64,000 nucleotides of DNA from Ardenticatenales bacterium (GTDB taxonomy: Bacteria > Chloroflexota > Anaerolineae > Promineifilales > Promineifilaceae): positions 124,001-188,000 of the forward strand of contig JACKBM010000003.1 in NCBI GenBank assembly GCA_020634575.1. Reading direction: 5' to 3'. Numbering within the stretch: the stretch's first letter is position 1; each line of letters opens with the position of its first letter. A program made the position numbers and the translations under genes. Under the pieces are notes generated by a model. That model ran no database searches and was not told where the DNA came from. It saw only the letters and a program-made list of their open reading frames with translations. Below are positions 26,257 to 35,034 of the stretch, piece by piece.

Positions 26257-26281
26257 AGACCCGGCCAAATTACCCGGGTCT
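26257..26281 (-). terminator. Terminator of the GAF histidine kinase
   Basis: Stem AGACCCGG / CCGGGTCT (26257-26264 with 26274-26281), nine-base loop, followed on the minus strand by TTGTTTGTT. It lies about 30 bases past the stop codon. Confidence 0.75.
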
Positions 26282-26309
26282 CCCAGTCTTGTTCATGGTG
26301 TGTCAGCTA

Positions 26310-27542
26310 TCAATCAGTGCTGATTGGCAACGTCACGGTGAAGCTGGTCCCGACACCATATTGGCTGCTGACGTCTATGCGACCGCTGTGTTCTTCCACG
26401 ATCGTCTTGGCAATGGAGAGACCCAGCCCCGTCCCCTCAGAATAGCCTTCAGCATCGGGGATGCGATAAAAACGGCTGAAAAGCTTGTTGAGATGTTCTT
26501 CTTCGATGCCCCGACCACTATCCCGGACCTGTAGCTTCAGGTTTTCCTTGTCGATATCCAGCCGGATCACAATTTGGCCATCGTCCCGGTTGTATTTGAT
26601 GGCGTTGCTAACCAGGTTTAGCATCACCTGCTTCAGCCGGTCAAAATCGCCAGATACGGCCGGAACTTTATTCGGGGAAATGAGCTGAATTTCGATATTG
26701 CGTTGCTCTGCCTGAGGTTGGGCGATATTGATAACCTGCTGGATTAATTGCAGCATGTCAACGGGGTCAGCCGCCATCGTCACCCGGCGCGATTCCAGCC
26801 GGGCCAGGTCCAGGTAATCCTGGGTAAGTTTGACCAGCCGGTTGGATTCCCGCTTGATCATATCGATCAGGACGACCCGTTCTGTCTCGGGCAGCGTATC
26901 CCGGGTGAGTAGCTCACTGCTGACGGAAAGCGCCATCAGCGGTGTCTTTAACTCATGCATTACTTCCGCGATCAGGTCTGATTGCTGGAAAAGACGGGCG
27001 TTTTCAATGGCGACGGCCGCCTGTGAAGCCAGCGCCTCAGTCAGGAAGATATCCTGGTCCGTGTAATCGTCACTGCCCTTTTTGTTCAGCACTTCCAGGC
27101 AGCCGATAACCTTGTTGCGACTGATAAGGGGCACGCCCAGAAGCGTACGCGTCACAAACTTGGTGCTGTCATCCACACCCTGAAAATGGCGATTGTCTGC
27201 CTTGACATCGGTGGAAACGAGGGGTTTGCCGTTAAGGACTATCCAGCCAGCCAGGCTTCCTTCCAGCGGGACCACAACATCCTCGACGCCGACACCAGAA
27301 TTAGAAGAGGCGACGAAGCGCAGTTCGCCGGTCCGCTCATCGACCAGCAGGATCGAAGCAACTTCGGTGTCGGTCAACTCCGTAGAGAGATCGATCACCA
27401 TCTGCAGCAGCCGGTTCAGGTCCAGCGTCGAACTGAGCTGTGTGCTTATCTCCAGCAGTCGCTGTAATTGGTGGGGGCCAATGGCTGTTGACAGCTGATT
27501 TTCCATAAGAAATGGTGTTTCTGAATACATCAATGAGATCAC
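26310..27542 (-). CDS. GAF-domain sensor histidine kinase
   Basis: A 410-residue soluble kinase with no membrane segment. GAF domain at about 25-185, then HisKA with the phospho-acceptor in VMHELKTPLMAL (His196). HATPase with N box NLVSNAIKYN, G1 DSGRGIEEEHL and G2 GTGLGLSIAKTIVEEHSG. The start is a GTG at 27542 with AAGG six bases upstream; ATG at 27530 or 27506 is possible. The signal is unknown. The nearest response regulator genes (28465 and 29835, both receiver-only or receiver-ATPase) are on the same strand, upstream of the sirtuin, and could be partners. Confidence 0.92.
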   Translation of the reverse strand: MISLMYSETPFLMENQLSTAIGPHQLQRLLEISTQLSSTLDLNRLLQMVIDLSTELTDTEVASILLVDERTGELRFVASSNSGVGVEDVVVPLEGSLAGWIVLNGKPLVSTDVKADNRHFQGVDDSTKFVTRTLLGVPLISRNKVIGCLEVLNKKGSDDYTDQDIFLTEALASQAAVAIENARLFQQSDLIAEVMHELKTPLMALSVSSELLTRDTLPETERVVLIDMIKRESNRLVKLTQDYLDLARLESRRVTMAADPVDMLQLIQQVINIAQPQAEQRNIEIQLISPNKVPAVSGDFDRLKQVMLNLVSNAIKYNRDDGQIVIRLDIDKENLKLQVRDSGRGIEEEHLNKLFSRFYRIPDAEGYSEGTGLGLSIAKTIVEEHSGRIDVSSQYGVGTSFTVTLPISTD

Positions 27543-27685
27543 CGTTTACCTTCGACAGGGATTCAGAAACTGGCCAAAATCACGAGGATTCTAGCATAGA
27601 TTTTTTCTTCGTTTAAGTAACCCAGGTAATGTTTACCTCAGATCGGTACCTATCTCTCATACAGTGAGGTGGCCTTATTGCTCTG

Positions 27686-28441
27686 CTATATCGTTGCGGC
27701 CAGTGCGGGTAAGAAGCTGGCGACATCCTGACGGACAAGCAGATCGGCCAAACGGTCACATTCTGTTGGCTCCCGGTTGACGATGATGAGACGCGCCCCG
27801 GCCTGTTTGGCCAGAAAGGGCAACTCGTTGACCGGCCAGACGGCCAGGGACGAACCAGCAACCAGCAATAAATCACATTGCCGGACTGCATTTCGGGCGG
27901 CAGCGAAGGGGATGGCCGGCAAATTCTCACCAAACAGTATCACATCTGGTTTGATGGCACCGCTGCACAGTTTACACCTGGGTGTAATTCCAGTTGCCAA
28001 AAAAGTGCGCAGGAGCGGTTCGCCCTCTTCCTGATGACCGCAGGCCAGACAGGTAGCCGTTCGCAAATGGCCGTGGACTTCGTAGACGGTGCCAGAGCCG
28101 GCCCGGCTGTGCAGCAGATCGATATTCTGGGTGATGATCGCCTGCAGGGGGCCGGTCTGTTCCAACTGGGCCAGGGCGAGATGGGCAGGGTTGGGCTCAG
28201 CGGCCAGGATCGTTTCCGCCAACCCGCGGAACCAGCTAAAAAAGCGGTCCGGCTGGCTGCGGAAGCCCTCGATAGAAGCGGCCGCCATCGACTCCGCTGA
28301 TTGCCAGAGACCGCTGGCTGAGCGAAAGTCGGGTATGCCGGAGGGGGTACTGATGCCGGCGCCGGTGAGAGCCACGGCGCGGCTGGCCTTGCGAAATAAT
28401 TTGGCGGCTTCATTCAGGCTGAAGGGCTCGACGGGGGCCAT
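27686..28441 (-). CDS. NAD-dependent protein deacylase (Sir2 family)
   Basis: A 251-residue sirtuin that removes acyl groups from lysine using NAD+. NAD-binding GAGIS (27-31) and GIPDFRS; ITQNIDLLH with the nicotinamide-pocket residues; catalytic His123 in YEVHGHL. Zinc-finger cysteines at 131, 134, 156 and 159. The end of the Rossmann fold has VAGSSLAVWPVNELP. GGAG is five bases before the ATG. All key residues are present, so an active enzyme is expected. It lies between a kinase and a response-regulator pair, all on the minus strand. Confidence 0.95.
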   Translation of the reverse strand: MAPVEPFSLNEAAKLFRKASRAVALTGAGISTPSGIPDFRSASGLWQSAESMAAASIEGFRSQPDRFFSWFRGLAETILAAEPNPAHLALAQLEQTGPLQAIITQNIDLLHSRAGSGTVYEVHGHLRTATCLACGHQEEGEPLLRTFLATGITPRCKLCSGAIKPDVILFGENLPAIPFAAARNAVRQCDLLLVAGSSLAVWPVNELPFLAKQAGARLIIVNREPTECDRLADLLVRQDVASFLPALAATI

Positions 28442-28464
28442 ATTGCTCCAGGGCAGCTGAGCTG

Positions 28465-29736
28465 CTAGCGACTGGGGGCGTTCAGGACCAGCAGTTGGCG
28501 AGAGAGGTTCTGGAATTTGCGGGTAAATTCCGCGTTGGGATCCAGCCGTACCAGCGGCAGCCCTTTGTTAACTGCCTTGGTGACAGATTGCGACTGGATA
28601 TTGAGCTCATCGGCGACGGGGTGGTTGATGAAATCCTCGATGACAGGCAGGGGGAAGCTGGACCGGCCGGTAAACGTCATCAGGTACGGTCGAATCGCTC
28701 CACTGATCCTGGTATCTTCGCGTAGCGCGGCTACCAGCTGTTTGGCCGCTAATATCGCTACCCGATCCGGCCGCAAACAAACCAGAATATCAGTCGCCCG
28801 GCCCAAAAACGCCAGATTGGCGTCGCTCAGTCCCCGGCCCAAATCGGCAACGACCGAGCGCCGGCCGTTGTGCACCGAATCAATGAGCAATTCGACCTGG
28901 TGCGCATTCAGGAGTGGGCGACCGGACAGCACACTGGGTTCGGCCAGCAGCAGGCGCAAATGGCTGCCGTAAACGATGAGCTCTTGCTCCACTGTATTCA
29001 AAAAGCTCGTGTCGGTGGCTCGGGAAAGCGTATTGAGACCGCCAGGCTTCTTCCAACCCAGGTGTAGGGCAATATGGCCCTGCGCCTGATCCAGATCAAC
29101 CAGCGCAGTCTCATGATGTTCATCAGCCATTGTTACCGCGACATTGATGGCCATCGTAGTGGTACCCACGCCGCCGCAGACACCTATCACGGCAACGATG
29201 CGGGCTTTGGCCGGGTCAATGTCATCATCAATAGGCGGTGGCGGTGCGGGGTCGTCCGGATAAAGCTGCAGATCATGGCTGGGCCATTCAGCCGCCATGG
29301 CCGGAGCTGAATAATGCTCTGGCGGCGCCGGATCTTCGGCCGGGCCATCTGGATCCGCCTCGATACCGGAACGGGCCAGAATGGTTTTAACTCGACGAAT
29401 CAGCTCATTGGGGCGGGTGGGTTTGGAGAGGTAATCATCGGCGCCGGCGGCAAACCCGGCCAATTTGTCTTCCGGCCGGGACATGGCCGTGAACATGATC
29501 ACCGGCACCATCTTGAGGGCCGCATTGGCCCGGATACGCCGGCAAACTTCCAGCCCATCCATAATCGGCATCATGATGTCCAACAATATCAGGTCGGGGG
29601 ATTCGCGCTGCGCGATTTGAAGACCGATGTCACCAGAGTCAGCCGTCAGGACATCATACCCCTGCCGGCGCAGGGTTAATTTGACGATATCCAGCGTGTC
29701 TGGATGGTTATCAATAACCAGTACTTTTGCTGCCAT
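28465..29736 (-). CDS. Response-regulator receiver fused to CpaE/MinD-like ATPase
   Basis: A 423-residue protein. Receiver domain at about 1-120 with acidic pocket DN, phospho-acceptor Asp53 (LLDIMMP), T (FTAMS) and K (SKP). A Pro/Asp-rich linker precedes a CpaE/ParA-like domain from about 180 (RIVAVIGVCGGVGTTTMAINVA). The P-loop lacks both lysines of the deviant Walker A (threonine in the second position). TALVDLDQAQG and an ARFQ-like region follow. CpaE proteins position secretion or pilus machinery, but no tad genes are in the window. The start at MAAKVLVID (29736) matches the neighbour; an in-frame extension to 29805 exists. 98 bases downstream of a lone receiver. Confidence 0.85.
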   Translation of the reverse strand: MAAKVLVIDNHPDTLDIVKLTLRRQGYDVLTADSGDIGLQIAQRESPDLILLDIMMPIMDGLEVCRRIRANAALKMVPVIMFTAMSRPEDKLAGFAAGADDYLSKPTRPNELIRRVKTILARSGIEADPDGPAEDPAPPEHYSAPAMAAEWPSHDLQLYPDDPAPPPPIDDDIDPAKARIVAVIGVCGGVGTTTMAINVAVTMADEHHETALVDLDQAQGHIALHLGWKKPGGLNTLSRATDTSFLNTVEQELIVYGSHLRLLLAEPSVLSGRPLLNAHQVELLIDSVHNGRRSVVADLGRGLSDANLAFLGRATDILVCLRPDRVAILAAKQLVAALREDTRISGAIRPYLMTFTGRSSFPLPVIEDFINHPVADELNIQSQSVTKAVNKGLPLVRLDPNAEFTRKFQNLSRQLLVLNAPSR

Positions 29737-29834
29737 GATGGCTCTTTGCCTGTTGCCGGCTGACATTCGTGCCGTGACTTTAATATTCTGATCGGCTATG
29801 CCCAACGTCCCGGCAGAATCAGAAAGCTGAGGTA

Positions 29835-30203
29835 TTAGCGGTTCAGAATTTCTTCAACGCGTCTGATGAGCTCATTCGGATGAGTTGGTTTAATCAAGTA
29901 ATCCGTCGCGCCCGCATCAAAACCGGCTCGCTTGTCCCGGGCTTCAGCCAGGCTGGTGAACATGATAATAGGAATGTTCTCGGTTACCGGCAAGGCACGT
30001 AAACGCCGGCACACTTCTATGCCGTCCATGTCCGGCATCATAATATCCAATAAGATCAGGTCTGGTGGACTTGCCTCGGCCAGGGAGATACCAACGCTTC
30101 CCGAGCGGGCATTGTCCGTGTCAAAGCCCTGATTTTGCAGGATGGTAGCGACAATGCTCGATGTTTCAGGATGATCATCGATAATCAGGATTTTTGCACT
30201 CAT
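29835..30203 (-). CDS. Single-domain response regulator
   Basis: A 122-residue stand-alone receiver. DD near residue 10, phospho-acceptor Asp53 in LLDIMMPDMDG, FTSL, and the conserved lysine in LIKPTHPNELI. It closely resembles the receiver of the neighbouring CpaE-like protein (same LLDIMMP..DG.EVCRR.RA and PNELIRRV), suggesting a local duplication. The ATG at 30203 has GGAGG five bases upstream. With no output domain it probably acts by protein contact or in a phosphorelay. Confidence 0.92.
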   Translation of the reverse strand: MSAKILIIDDHPETSSIVATILQNQGFDTDNARSGSVGISLAEASPPDLILLDIMMPDMDGIEVCRRLRALPVTENIPIIMFTSLAEARDKRAGFDAGATDYLIKPTHPNELIRRVEEILNR

Positions 30204-30282
30204 TAACACCTCCGCCTCGGCACTATTATACAGGGGTTTGGCAAATCAGTTGCGTGTCTGGCTACAAAACTCTGGTCGTCTG

Positions 30283-30999
30283 CTAGACAAGGGGCCAGGG
30301 GTAAGGGCGCCCCGGCCCTGGCTGAGGGAATCTACCATCCTCGACCAGCGCCAGCACCCGCTGCCGCAAGGCGCGCATTTCCAGCGCCGAAAGATGGCCC
30401 TTTAACTCTCGGATGATAGGCTCACCATCTGACCAGAGTAGTTCACTCAGCCGGCGCAGCGCGACCAGGAGCTTGCCCGGGATCTTCTGACCGGCGAACT
30501 CCCAGACCACGGTCCGTAACTTGTATTCATTGTGAAAACAGAGCCCCTGGTCAATGCCCCAAAGCTGGTCGGTAAAGTCGCGGATAATATGCCCGCCCTT
30601 GCGATCAGCATTGTTGGCGATGTAGTCAAATAAAGCGATCCGCTGCAATGGTTCCACGTAGCGACCTTCAAAATCAAAATAGGTGATATTGGGATCGTGT
30701 TCTACAAAGAATTGCAGCGAGCCGAGCCCCTGCGGCCCATCGCGCAGAATGGTTGGCGGGACAACATGCCAGCCCAGCACCTCACTCAGCAAGAAGGCGC
30801 AACGTTCGCGCAGGCAAAGCGAACCCTGGGCAAAATCCCAGAGCGGGCGTTCGCCCTGTTGCGGTTTGTAGATAGCCTGGAGTTGCTGATCCTCGTGGCA
30901 AATATCGGTCAGGAAGGTGTAGTTGGAACCCCAGGGGACCAGCCCCAGGACATCAATTTCACCCTGTTCCAGCAATGCCAGTACAAGTTCCTGTTCCAT
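30283..30999 (-). CDS. SCO1664-family protein (PI3/PI4-kinase-like fold)
   Basis: A 238-residue protein of a family shared by Actinobacteria and Chloroflexi (TIGR03843 as recalled), distantly similar to phosphatidylinositol 3/4-kinases. Strands around YTFLTDI and QAIYKP, the latter placed like the ATP-binding lysine; LRERCAFLLSEVLGWHVVPPTIL; FDYIANNADRKGGHII, where N-N-A-D-R-K-G-G resembles the catalytic loop; and LWGIDQGLCFH, resembling the metal-binding aspartate. A phosphotransferase role is suggested but unproven. It is third in an operon with the DUF3090 and histidine phosphatase genes; its ATG lies close after the DUF3090 stop. Confidence 0.85.
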   Translation of the reverse strand: MEQELVLALLEQGEIDVLGLVPWGSNYTFLTDICHEDQQLQAIYKPQQGERPLWDFAQGSLCLRERCAFLLSEVLGWHVVPPTILRDGPQGLGSLQFFVEHDPNITYFDFEGRYVEPLQRIALFDYIANNADRKGGHIIRDFTDQLWGIDQGLCFHNEYKLRTVVWEFAGQKIPGKLLVALRRLSELLWSDGEPIIRELKGHLSALEMRALRQRVLALVEDGRFPQPGPGRPYPWPLV

Positions 31000-31005
31000 T
31001 AGTTG

Positions 31006-31524
31006 TTATTTGCGGTGGCCATTGCGGTGGGGGCAAAAATGGCCTTCCGGATCAATGGGCTGGCCGCAGTTGCCGCAGATCGGCCGGCCGGCCCGGACCA
31101 CATCGTTGGTATGTTTGGCCAGGGAACGAATCTGAGTCCGCGATGCCCAGAAGCTGACGACGTTCGGTTCCTCAGCTTCTTCATCATCGACCAGCTCGTA
31201 GGCGACAATGACGATACGGCCCAGCTCCTCGTTGTACCCAATGCCCAGGTTGCCGACCCTGAACAGGGGCTCGACAGGCTCCCGCAGCCGCATATCAGAC
31301 CAGACATCCATGCGTGCTTCGCTTTCATCGGGATGTTTGCTGGCCAGCTCCTCCAGGAGCGCCTCAAAATGAGAGGCCAGATTGGCTGCCTGGTATTTTT
31401 CCATGACCAGCGAGATCAGATCATCACCACGGCTGCCCTGGATGTAGAAGACTCTTTGTCCGGGCGGCCCCACTGTACCAATGGTGATATGTGAAACGGG
31501 ATTAAGTTCAATGTGACGTGACAT
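31006..31524 (-). CDS. DUF3090 family protein
   Basis: A 172-residue protein of unknown function, family DUF3090 (TIGR03847 as recalled). N-terminal HITIGTVGPPGQRVFYIQGSRG is characteristic. The middle has MEKYQAANLASHFEALLEEL, then LRVGN-like strands (FRVGNLGIGYNEELGRIVIVAYEL). The C-terminus has a four-ligand metal site, CGNCGQPIDPEGHFCPHRNGH. It is almost always next to SCO1664-family and MSMEG_4193-family genes, as here. No ribosome site is visible; it starts 14 bases after the preceding stop. Confidence 0.88.
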   Translation of the reverse strand: MSRHIELNPVSHITIGTVGPPGQRVFYIQGSRGDDLISLVMEKYQAANLASHFEALLEELASKHPDESEARMDVWSDMRLREPVEPLFRVGNLGIGYNEELGRIVIVAYELVDDEEAEEPNVVSFWASRTQIRSLAKHTNDVVRAGRPICGNCGQPIDPEGHFCPHRNGHRK

Positions 31525-31538
31525 CGCGGCTACACGTA

Positions 31539-32222
31539 TTACTTTTTCTTTTTCTTGGCTTTCTTCGCTTTCTCTTTCTCGTCTTTCTCTTCTGCCGCTG
31601 GCTTTTCCGGGGGAGGCGGCTGCAGGGGCCCATCGTCATTCAGGCGCAGGACACGGACGACCCCATTTTCATGCAGCTGCAGCACACTGGCGGCGGCTGG
31701 TGAGATGACGATCCGCTGGAACAGATCCATGTGGACGCCCAGATAATGGGCTAATACCAGCTTGATCAGATCAGCATGGGAGACCACGATGATGTAATCT
31801 TTGGGATGTTTGCTGGCCAGTTGTTCGAGCATTTCCACGGCCCGGTTTTGCACCGCGCGCAAGGATTCGCCTTCGGGAAACTGGAAGCGGCTGGGAAAAT
31901 GCTGAACGGCGAACCATTCCTTTTTCTTGGCCAGCTTCTTGATCTTTTTCCCTTCCCATTCGCCATAACGGACCTCGCCCACATCAGGTAGTTCTTCAAT
32001 GGGGAGCTGGTGCGGCGCGGCGATAAAGTTGGCTGTTTCCATGCAGCGCAAGACCGGGCTGCTGTAGATGGCTTTGATAGGTAACGGTGCCAGCCGCTCA
32101 GCAGCGGCCTGGGCCTGCTGCTGGCCGACTTCATTCAGATGAACGCCGGGTATCCAGCCGGCCAGGCGGTGCTTGTTTACCCAATCATTTTGCCCATGTC
32201 TGACGAGAATTATCGTGGTCAT
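31539..32222 (-). CDS. Histidine phosphatase, MSMEG_4193 family
   Basis: A 227-residue member of the histidine phosphatase (phosphoglycerate mutase-like) superfamily. Catalytic motif ILVRHGQN at residues 4-11; second conserved region VRYGEWEGKKIKKL; IIVVSHADLIKLVLAHYLG with the second catalytic histidine. The C-terminal 30 residues are Pro, Glu, Ala and Lys-rich ending in a poly-lysine tail. The start at 32222 is supported by the family N-terminus MTTIILVRHG and by TATCAT six bases upstream (leaderless). It is the first gene of the three-gene cluster. The phosphate-ester substrate is unknown. Confidence 0.9.
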   Translation of the reverse strand: MTTIILVRHGQNDWVNKHRLAGWIPGVHLNEVGQQQAQAAAERLAPLPIKAIYSSPVLRCMETANFIAAPHQLPIEELPDVGEVRYGEWEGKKIKKLAKKKEWFAVQHFPSRFQFPEGESLRAVQNRAVEMLEQLASKHPKDYIIVVSHADLIKLVLAHYLGVHMDLFQRIVISPAAASVLQLHENGVVRVLRLNDDGPLQPPPPEKPAAEEKDEKEKAKKAKKKKK

Positions 32223-32228
32223 AGCTGG

Positions 32229-32234
32229 ATGATA
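32229..32234 (-). promoter_or_regulatory. -10 box of a probable leaderless histidine phosphatase mRNA
   Basis: TATCAT on the minus strand, six bases (CCAGCT) before the ATG at 32222, with no ribosome site. It would drive the phosphatase-DUF3090-SCO1664 operon. Confidence 0.5.
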
Positions 32235-32265
32235 ACACAACTAAGGAGTGAAAAGGAATATACGT

Positions 32266-34467
32266 CTATGGCGTGTCGGTTGACCCGTTTGCTGGCTCGA
32301 ACTCTGGTTCGGATAATGGCGCGTAGGGGCCAACCTCGAAATAGGCCAGCATGACGTCCCGAACGGCCGGTGCCGCCCAGGCGGAACCTTCGCCGCCATT
32401 GAAGATAAAGGCAGCGACAACAATTTCCGGGTCATCATATGGCGCATAGCCCACATACCAGGCATGAGTAGGCAGAACACGTCCCTCAATACACCACCCC
32501 CGGGACTGAGCGATGTTGTCACAATACTCAGCCGTGCCCGTCTTGCCGGCGACAGCAATACCGTACTCGTCCAACCAGCCGACGGTTCCCGCCGTCCCAT
32601 AATCCGGTTCGTTCACGCGTAACATACCCTGCGCTATGACATCAAGAAATTCCTGGTTGACATCGACGACATTGAGGATGCGCGGCTCAAATTCCTGGAC
32701 AACCTCGCCAGTGGCATCCGTCAGATGATGAACCAGAGTAGGCTGATATAGGAAGCCGCCATTGGCAATGACAGCTGCCATCTGCGCGATCTGCAATGGC
32801 GTTGCTGTCAGAAAACCCTGGCCAATCCCCAGGTTGTAATCGTCACCGGTGGCCCAGGGGCGACCTTCGGCGGTGCGGATCCATTGGGTACTGGGCATGA
32901 AGCCGGGGGCTTCGCCTGGTTGTTCCACACCTTGATTCCGGTTGAAACCAAACATTTCAGCATAGACCTTGAGCGTATCAACGCCTACACCTGAGACCGT
33001 CTCGCCATCCTGATTAAAACCGCCGCTGATCTTGTAGAAATAGATATCGCAAGAGAAGGCGATCGCTGAAAGCATGTTGACAAACTCATGGGTACCACCC
33101 TGGGCATCAATCCAGCAGACAAAACGCTGGTTACGGCCCGGGTCATTAGGGGCAAAGCGGTTGGGGATTTCGATACTGCCCGGCGCTGCTAGCAGACGTT
33201 GGGGTGAGATAATCCCTTCTTCCATCGCGGCCGCGGCTGTCACGATTTTGAAGACCGAACCAGGTGGATATTGGCCACCCACTGCATGATTAACGAGCGG
33301 TGTGTACTCATTTCGCGCCAGACCAAGATAATAGTCAATAGGCAGAAGTGGCGCGGATTCGTTAAAGCGCTCATTGGAATAGGTGGGTAGGCTGACCAGA
33401 GCCAGGATCTCACCTGTATTTGGATTCAGGGCCACAATGGCCCCCTGCTCCACCTCGATTAGAGATTCCTCCCCGGTAATGTAATCCCGTTGGGGGATCA
33501 GCCGCCGGCGCTCCATGGTCGATTCCAGGATATTCTGGGCCCGTCGCTGGAGTTCAAAATCAATCGTCAGATGGACGTCATAGCCTGGAACAGGCTCAAC
33601 GGTCTCACCAATCTGGCGTACCTCCCGGCCGGTCCAATCCTGCTCAATGTCCCGATACCCTTTGGTGCCGGATAGCTCCTCTTCCATCCACAGTTCCAGC
33701 CCAGCCAGACCAACACGATCATCCCGCTCATAGCCCCGGTCCAGCCAGCTCTCGTTCGGGATAGGTCCCATGTAGCCAATGATGGTGGACAAATACTCGT
33801 CTGTCGGGTAATACCGAATGGGCTCGGGGATCACGCGCACACCGGGCAGAAATGTGCTTTCCTGGTCGATAAAATAGGCCAGTTCAGCCGGGACACCGGA
33901 CGTGATGACGGTGGGGATGTATTGGGCGAAGCTGAACTCTTCGTAAATCGCTTCAATACTTTGCGGCAGTTCCGGGACGACGCCGGCCTCACTCAGCGTG
34001 CTGCTGGGTGATTCGCCATAAAGCAGCGCCAGCCGCGAGTAAACGCTGACAAGCTCCGGGTCAGCGGCATCGATCAAGGCTTGCTGCTCCAGGGTGTTGC
34101 TGACCGGGATTCCGGTCAGGAGCGACAGGCGCTGGAAGACGGCGGTGCGCTCAGCATCGTCATCGGGCAGGAAGGCGGGGGTGATGGTGACGTTGAAGCT
34201 GGGATTGTTGATGGCCAGGGGAATGCCATTTCGGTCAAAAATGGAGCCGCGGGGCGGGTCAATGAGCAGCCGGGCAAAGCGATTGTCCTCCGCCTGGGCC
34301 GTAAATTGCAGTCCCTGAGTCTGCTGTAGCCAGAAAACCCGATACAACAAGAGACCAAAAACGGCGACGACGAGCAGGCGAAAGAAAAAGAGCCGGCCCT
34401 GGTAGCCGGATTCACCCTCTTCCTCTTCCCGTGGTTCATCGATGAATTCCCACCCTTTTTGGGACAT
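32266..34467 (-). CDS. mrdA: Penicillin-binding protein 2 (elongation transpeptidase)
   Basis: A 733-residue class B PBP that cross-links peptidoglycan during cell elongation. Single membrane anchor at about 27-47; dimerisation domain start RGSIFDRNGIPLAINNPSFNV. Transpeptidase motifs are SVFK (serine near residue 403), SCD in AFSCDIYFYK where many have SSN, and KTG in VAGKTGTAEYCD. An acidic N-terminus (EPREEEEGES) is in the cytoplasm. GGGAG lies six bases before the ATG. It is the last gene of the mreB-mreC-mreD-PBP2 cluster. rodA, the usual partner, is not adjacent. Confidence 0.95.
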   Translation of the reverse strand: MSQKGWEFIDEPREEEEGESGYQGRLFFFRLLVVAVFGLLLYRVFWLQQTQGLQFTAQAEDNRFARLLIDPPRGSIFDRNGIPLAINNPSFNVTITPAFLPDDDAERTAVFQRLSLLTGIPVSNTLEQQALIDAADPELVSVYSRLALLYGESPSSTLSEAGVVPELPQSIEAIYEEFSFAQYIPTVITSGVPAELAYFIDQESTFLPGVRVIPEPIRYYPTDEYLSTIIGYMGPIPNESWLDRGYERDDRVGLAGLELWMEEELSGTKGYRDIEQDWTGREVRQIGETVEPVPGYDVHLTIDFELQRRAQNILESTMERRRLIPQRDYITGEESLIEVEQGAIVALNPNTGEILALVSLPTYSNERFNESAPLLPIDYYLGLARNEYTPLVNHAVGGQYPPGSVFKIVTAAAAMEEGIISPQRLLAAPGSIEIPNRFAPNDPGRNQRFVCWIDAQGGTHEFVNMLSAIAFSCDIYFYKISGGFNQDGETVSGVGVDTLKVYAEMFGFNRNQGVEQPGEAPGFMPSTQWIRTAEGRPWATGDDYNLGIGQGFLTATPLQIAQMAAVIANGGFLYQPTLVHHLTDATGEVVQEFEPRILNVVDVNQEFLDVIAQGMLRVNEPDYGTAGTVGWLDEYGIAVAGKTGTAEYCDNIAQSRGWCIEGRVLPTHAWYVGYAPYDDPEIVVAAFIFNGGEGSAWAAPAVRDVMLAYFEVGPYAPLSEPEFEPANGSTDTP

Positions 34468-34501
34468 AAATTGTCTCCCGCCGCCAGTTATCGATCAGAA
34501 G

Positions 34502-35026
34502 CTAATTGTCGAGCCCGCCCCGGCCCACGTCAAGACGTTGTACGCCCACTACCCGTCGCAGTGAGAAAAGTAGCCAGTAAACGGGCAAAAAGAGGGCCAC
34601 GTTGGCCAGCAGCAGGCCGGGCGTATTGTTCAGGCCGGAAAAGTCCGTCACGAAGCCAAAAAGACGGAGCATAATAATGTAAAGCAAGGTGTAGATGAGC
34701 GTACCCAGCAGGACCAGGATGATGGGCAGAACAAATCGGTTCAGGGGGAGGCTGCGTTGCAGCACGGTCACCACCAGAACCGCCACCAGCATGGCCAGGG
34801 CATTCAGCCCCATCGGGCTGGTTGAAAAAAGGTCCAGAAAAAAGCCGGCAGTGAAAGCCCAGACCAGACCAGCCTCTGGACTACGGTGCAGGCCCCAGGC
34901 CAGGGCCACCAGGAACAACAACTGAGGCACGGCTCCAAACAGAGGAAAGCGGCTCATGAGTGTGGCCTGGATGATGCTCAGCAAGGCCATCAGAGGTATC
35001 GCAAAGTAGACGTCGAAGTTACTCAT
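34502..35026 (-). CDS. mreD: Rod-shape determining protein MreD
   Basis: A 174-residue membrane protein with about five hydrophobic segments, part of the elongation machinery that links MreB to wall synthesis. IQATLMSRFPLFGAVPQLLFLVALAWGLHRS and AGFFLDLFSTSPMGLNALA match the MreD pattern. It lies between mreC (8 bases upstream) and PBP2. The ATG has a weak GGGG site. Confidence 0.9.
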   Translation of the reverse strand: MSNFDVYFAIPLMALLSIIQATLMSRFPLFGAVPQLLFLVALAWGLHRSPEAGLVWAFTAGFFLDLFSTSPMGLNALAMLVAVLVVTVLQRSLPLNRFVLPIILVLLGTLIYTLLYIIMLRLFGFVTDFSGLNNTPGLLLANVALFLPVYWLLFSLRRVVGVQRLDVGRGGLDN

Positions 35027-35034
35027 GCTGGCCC

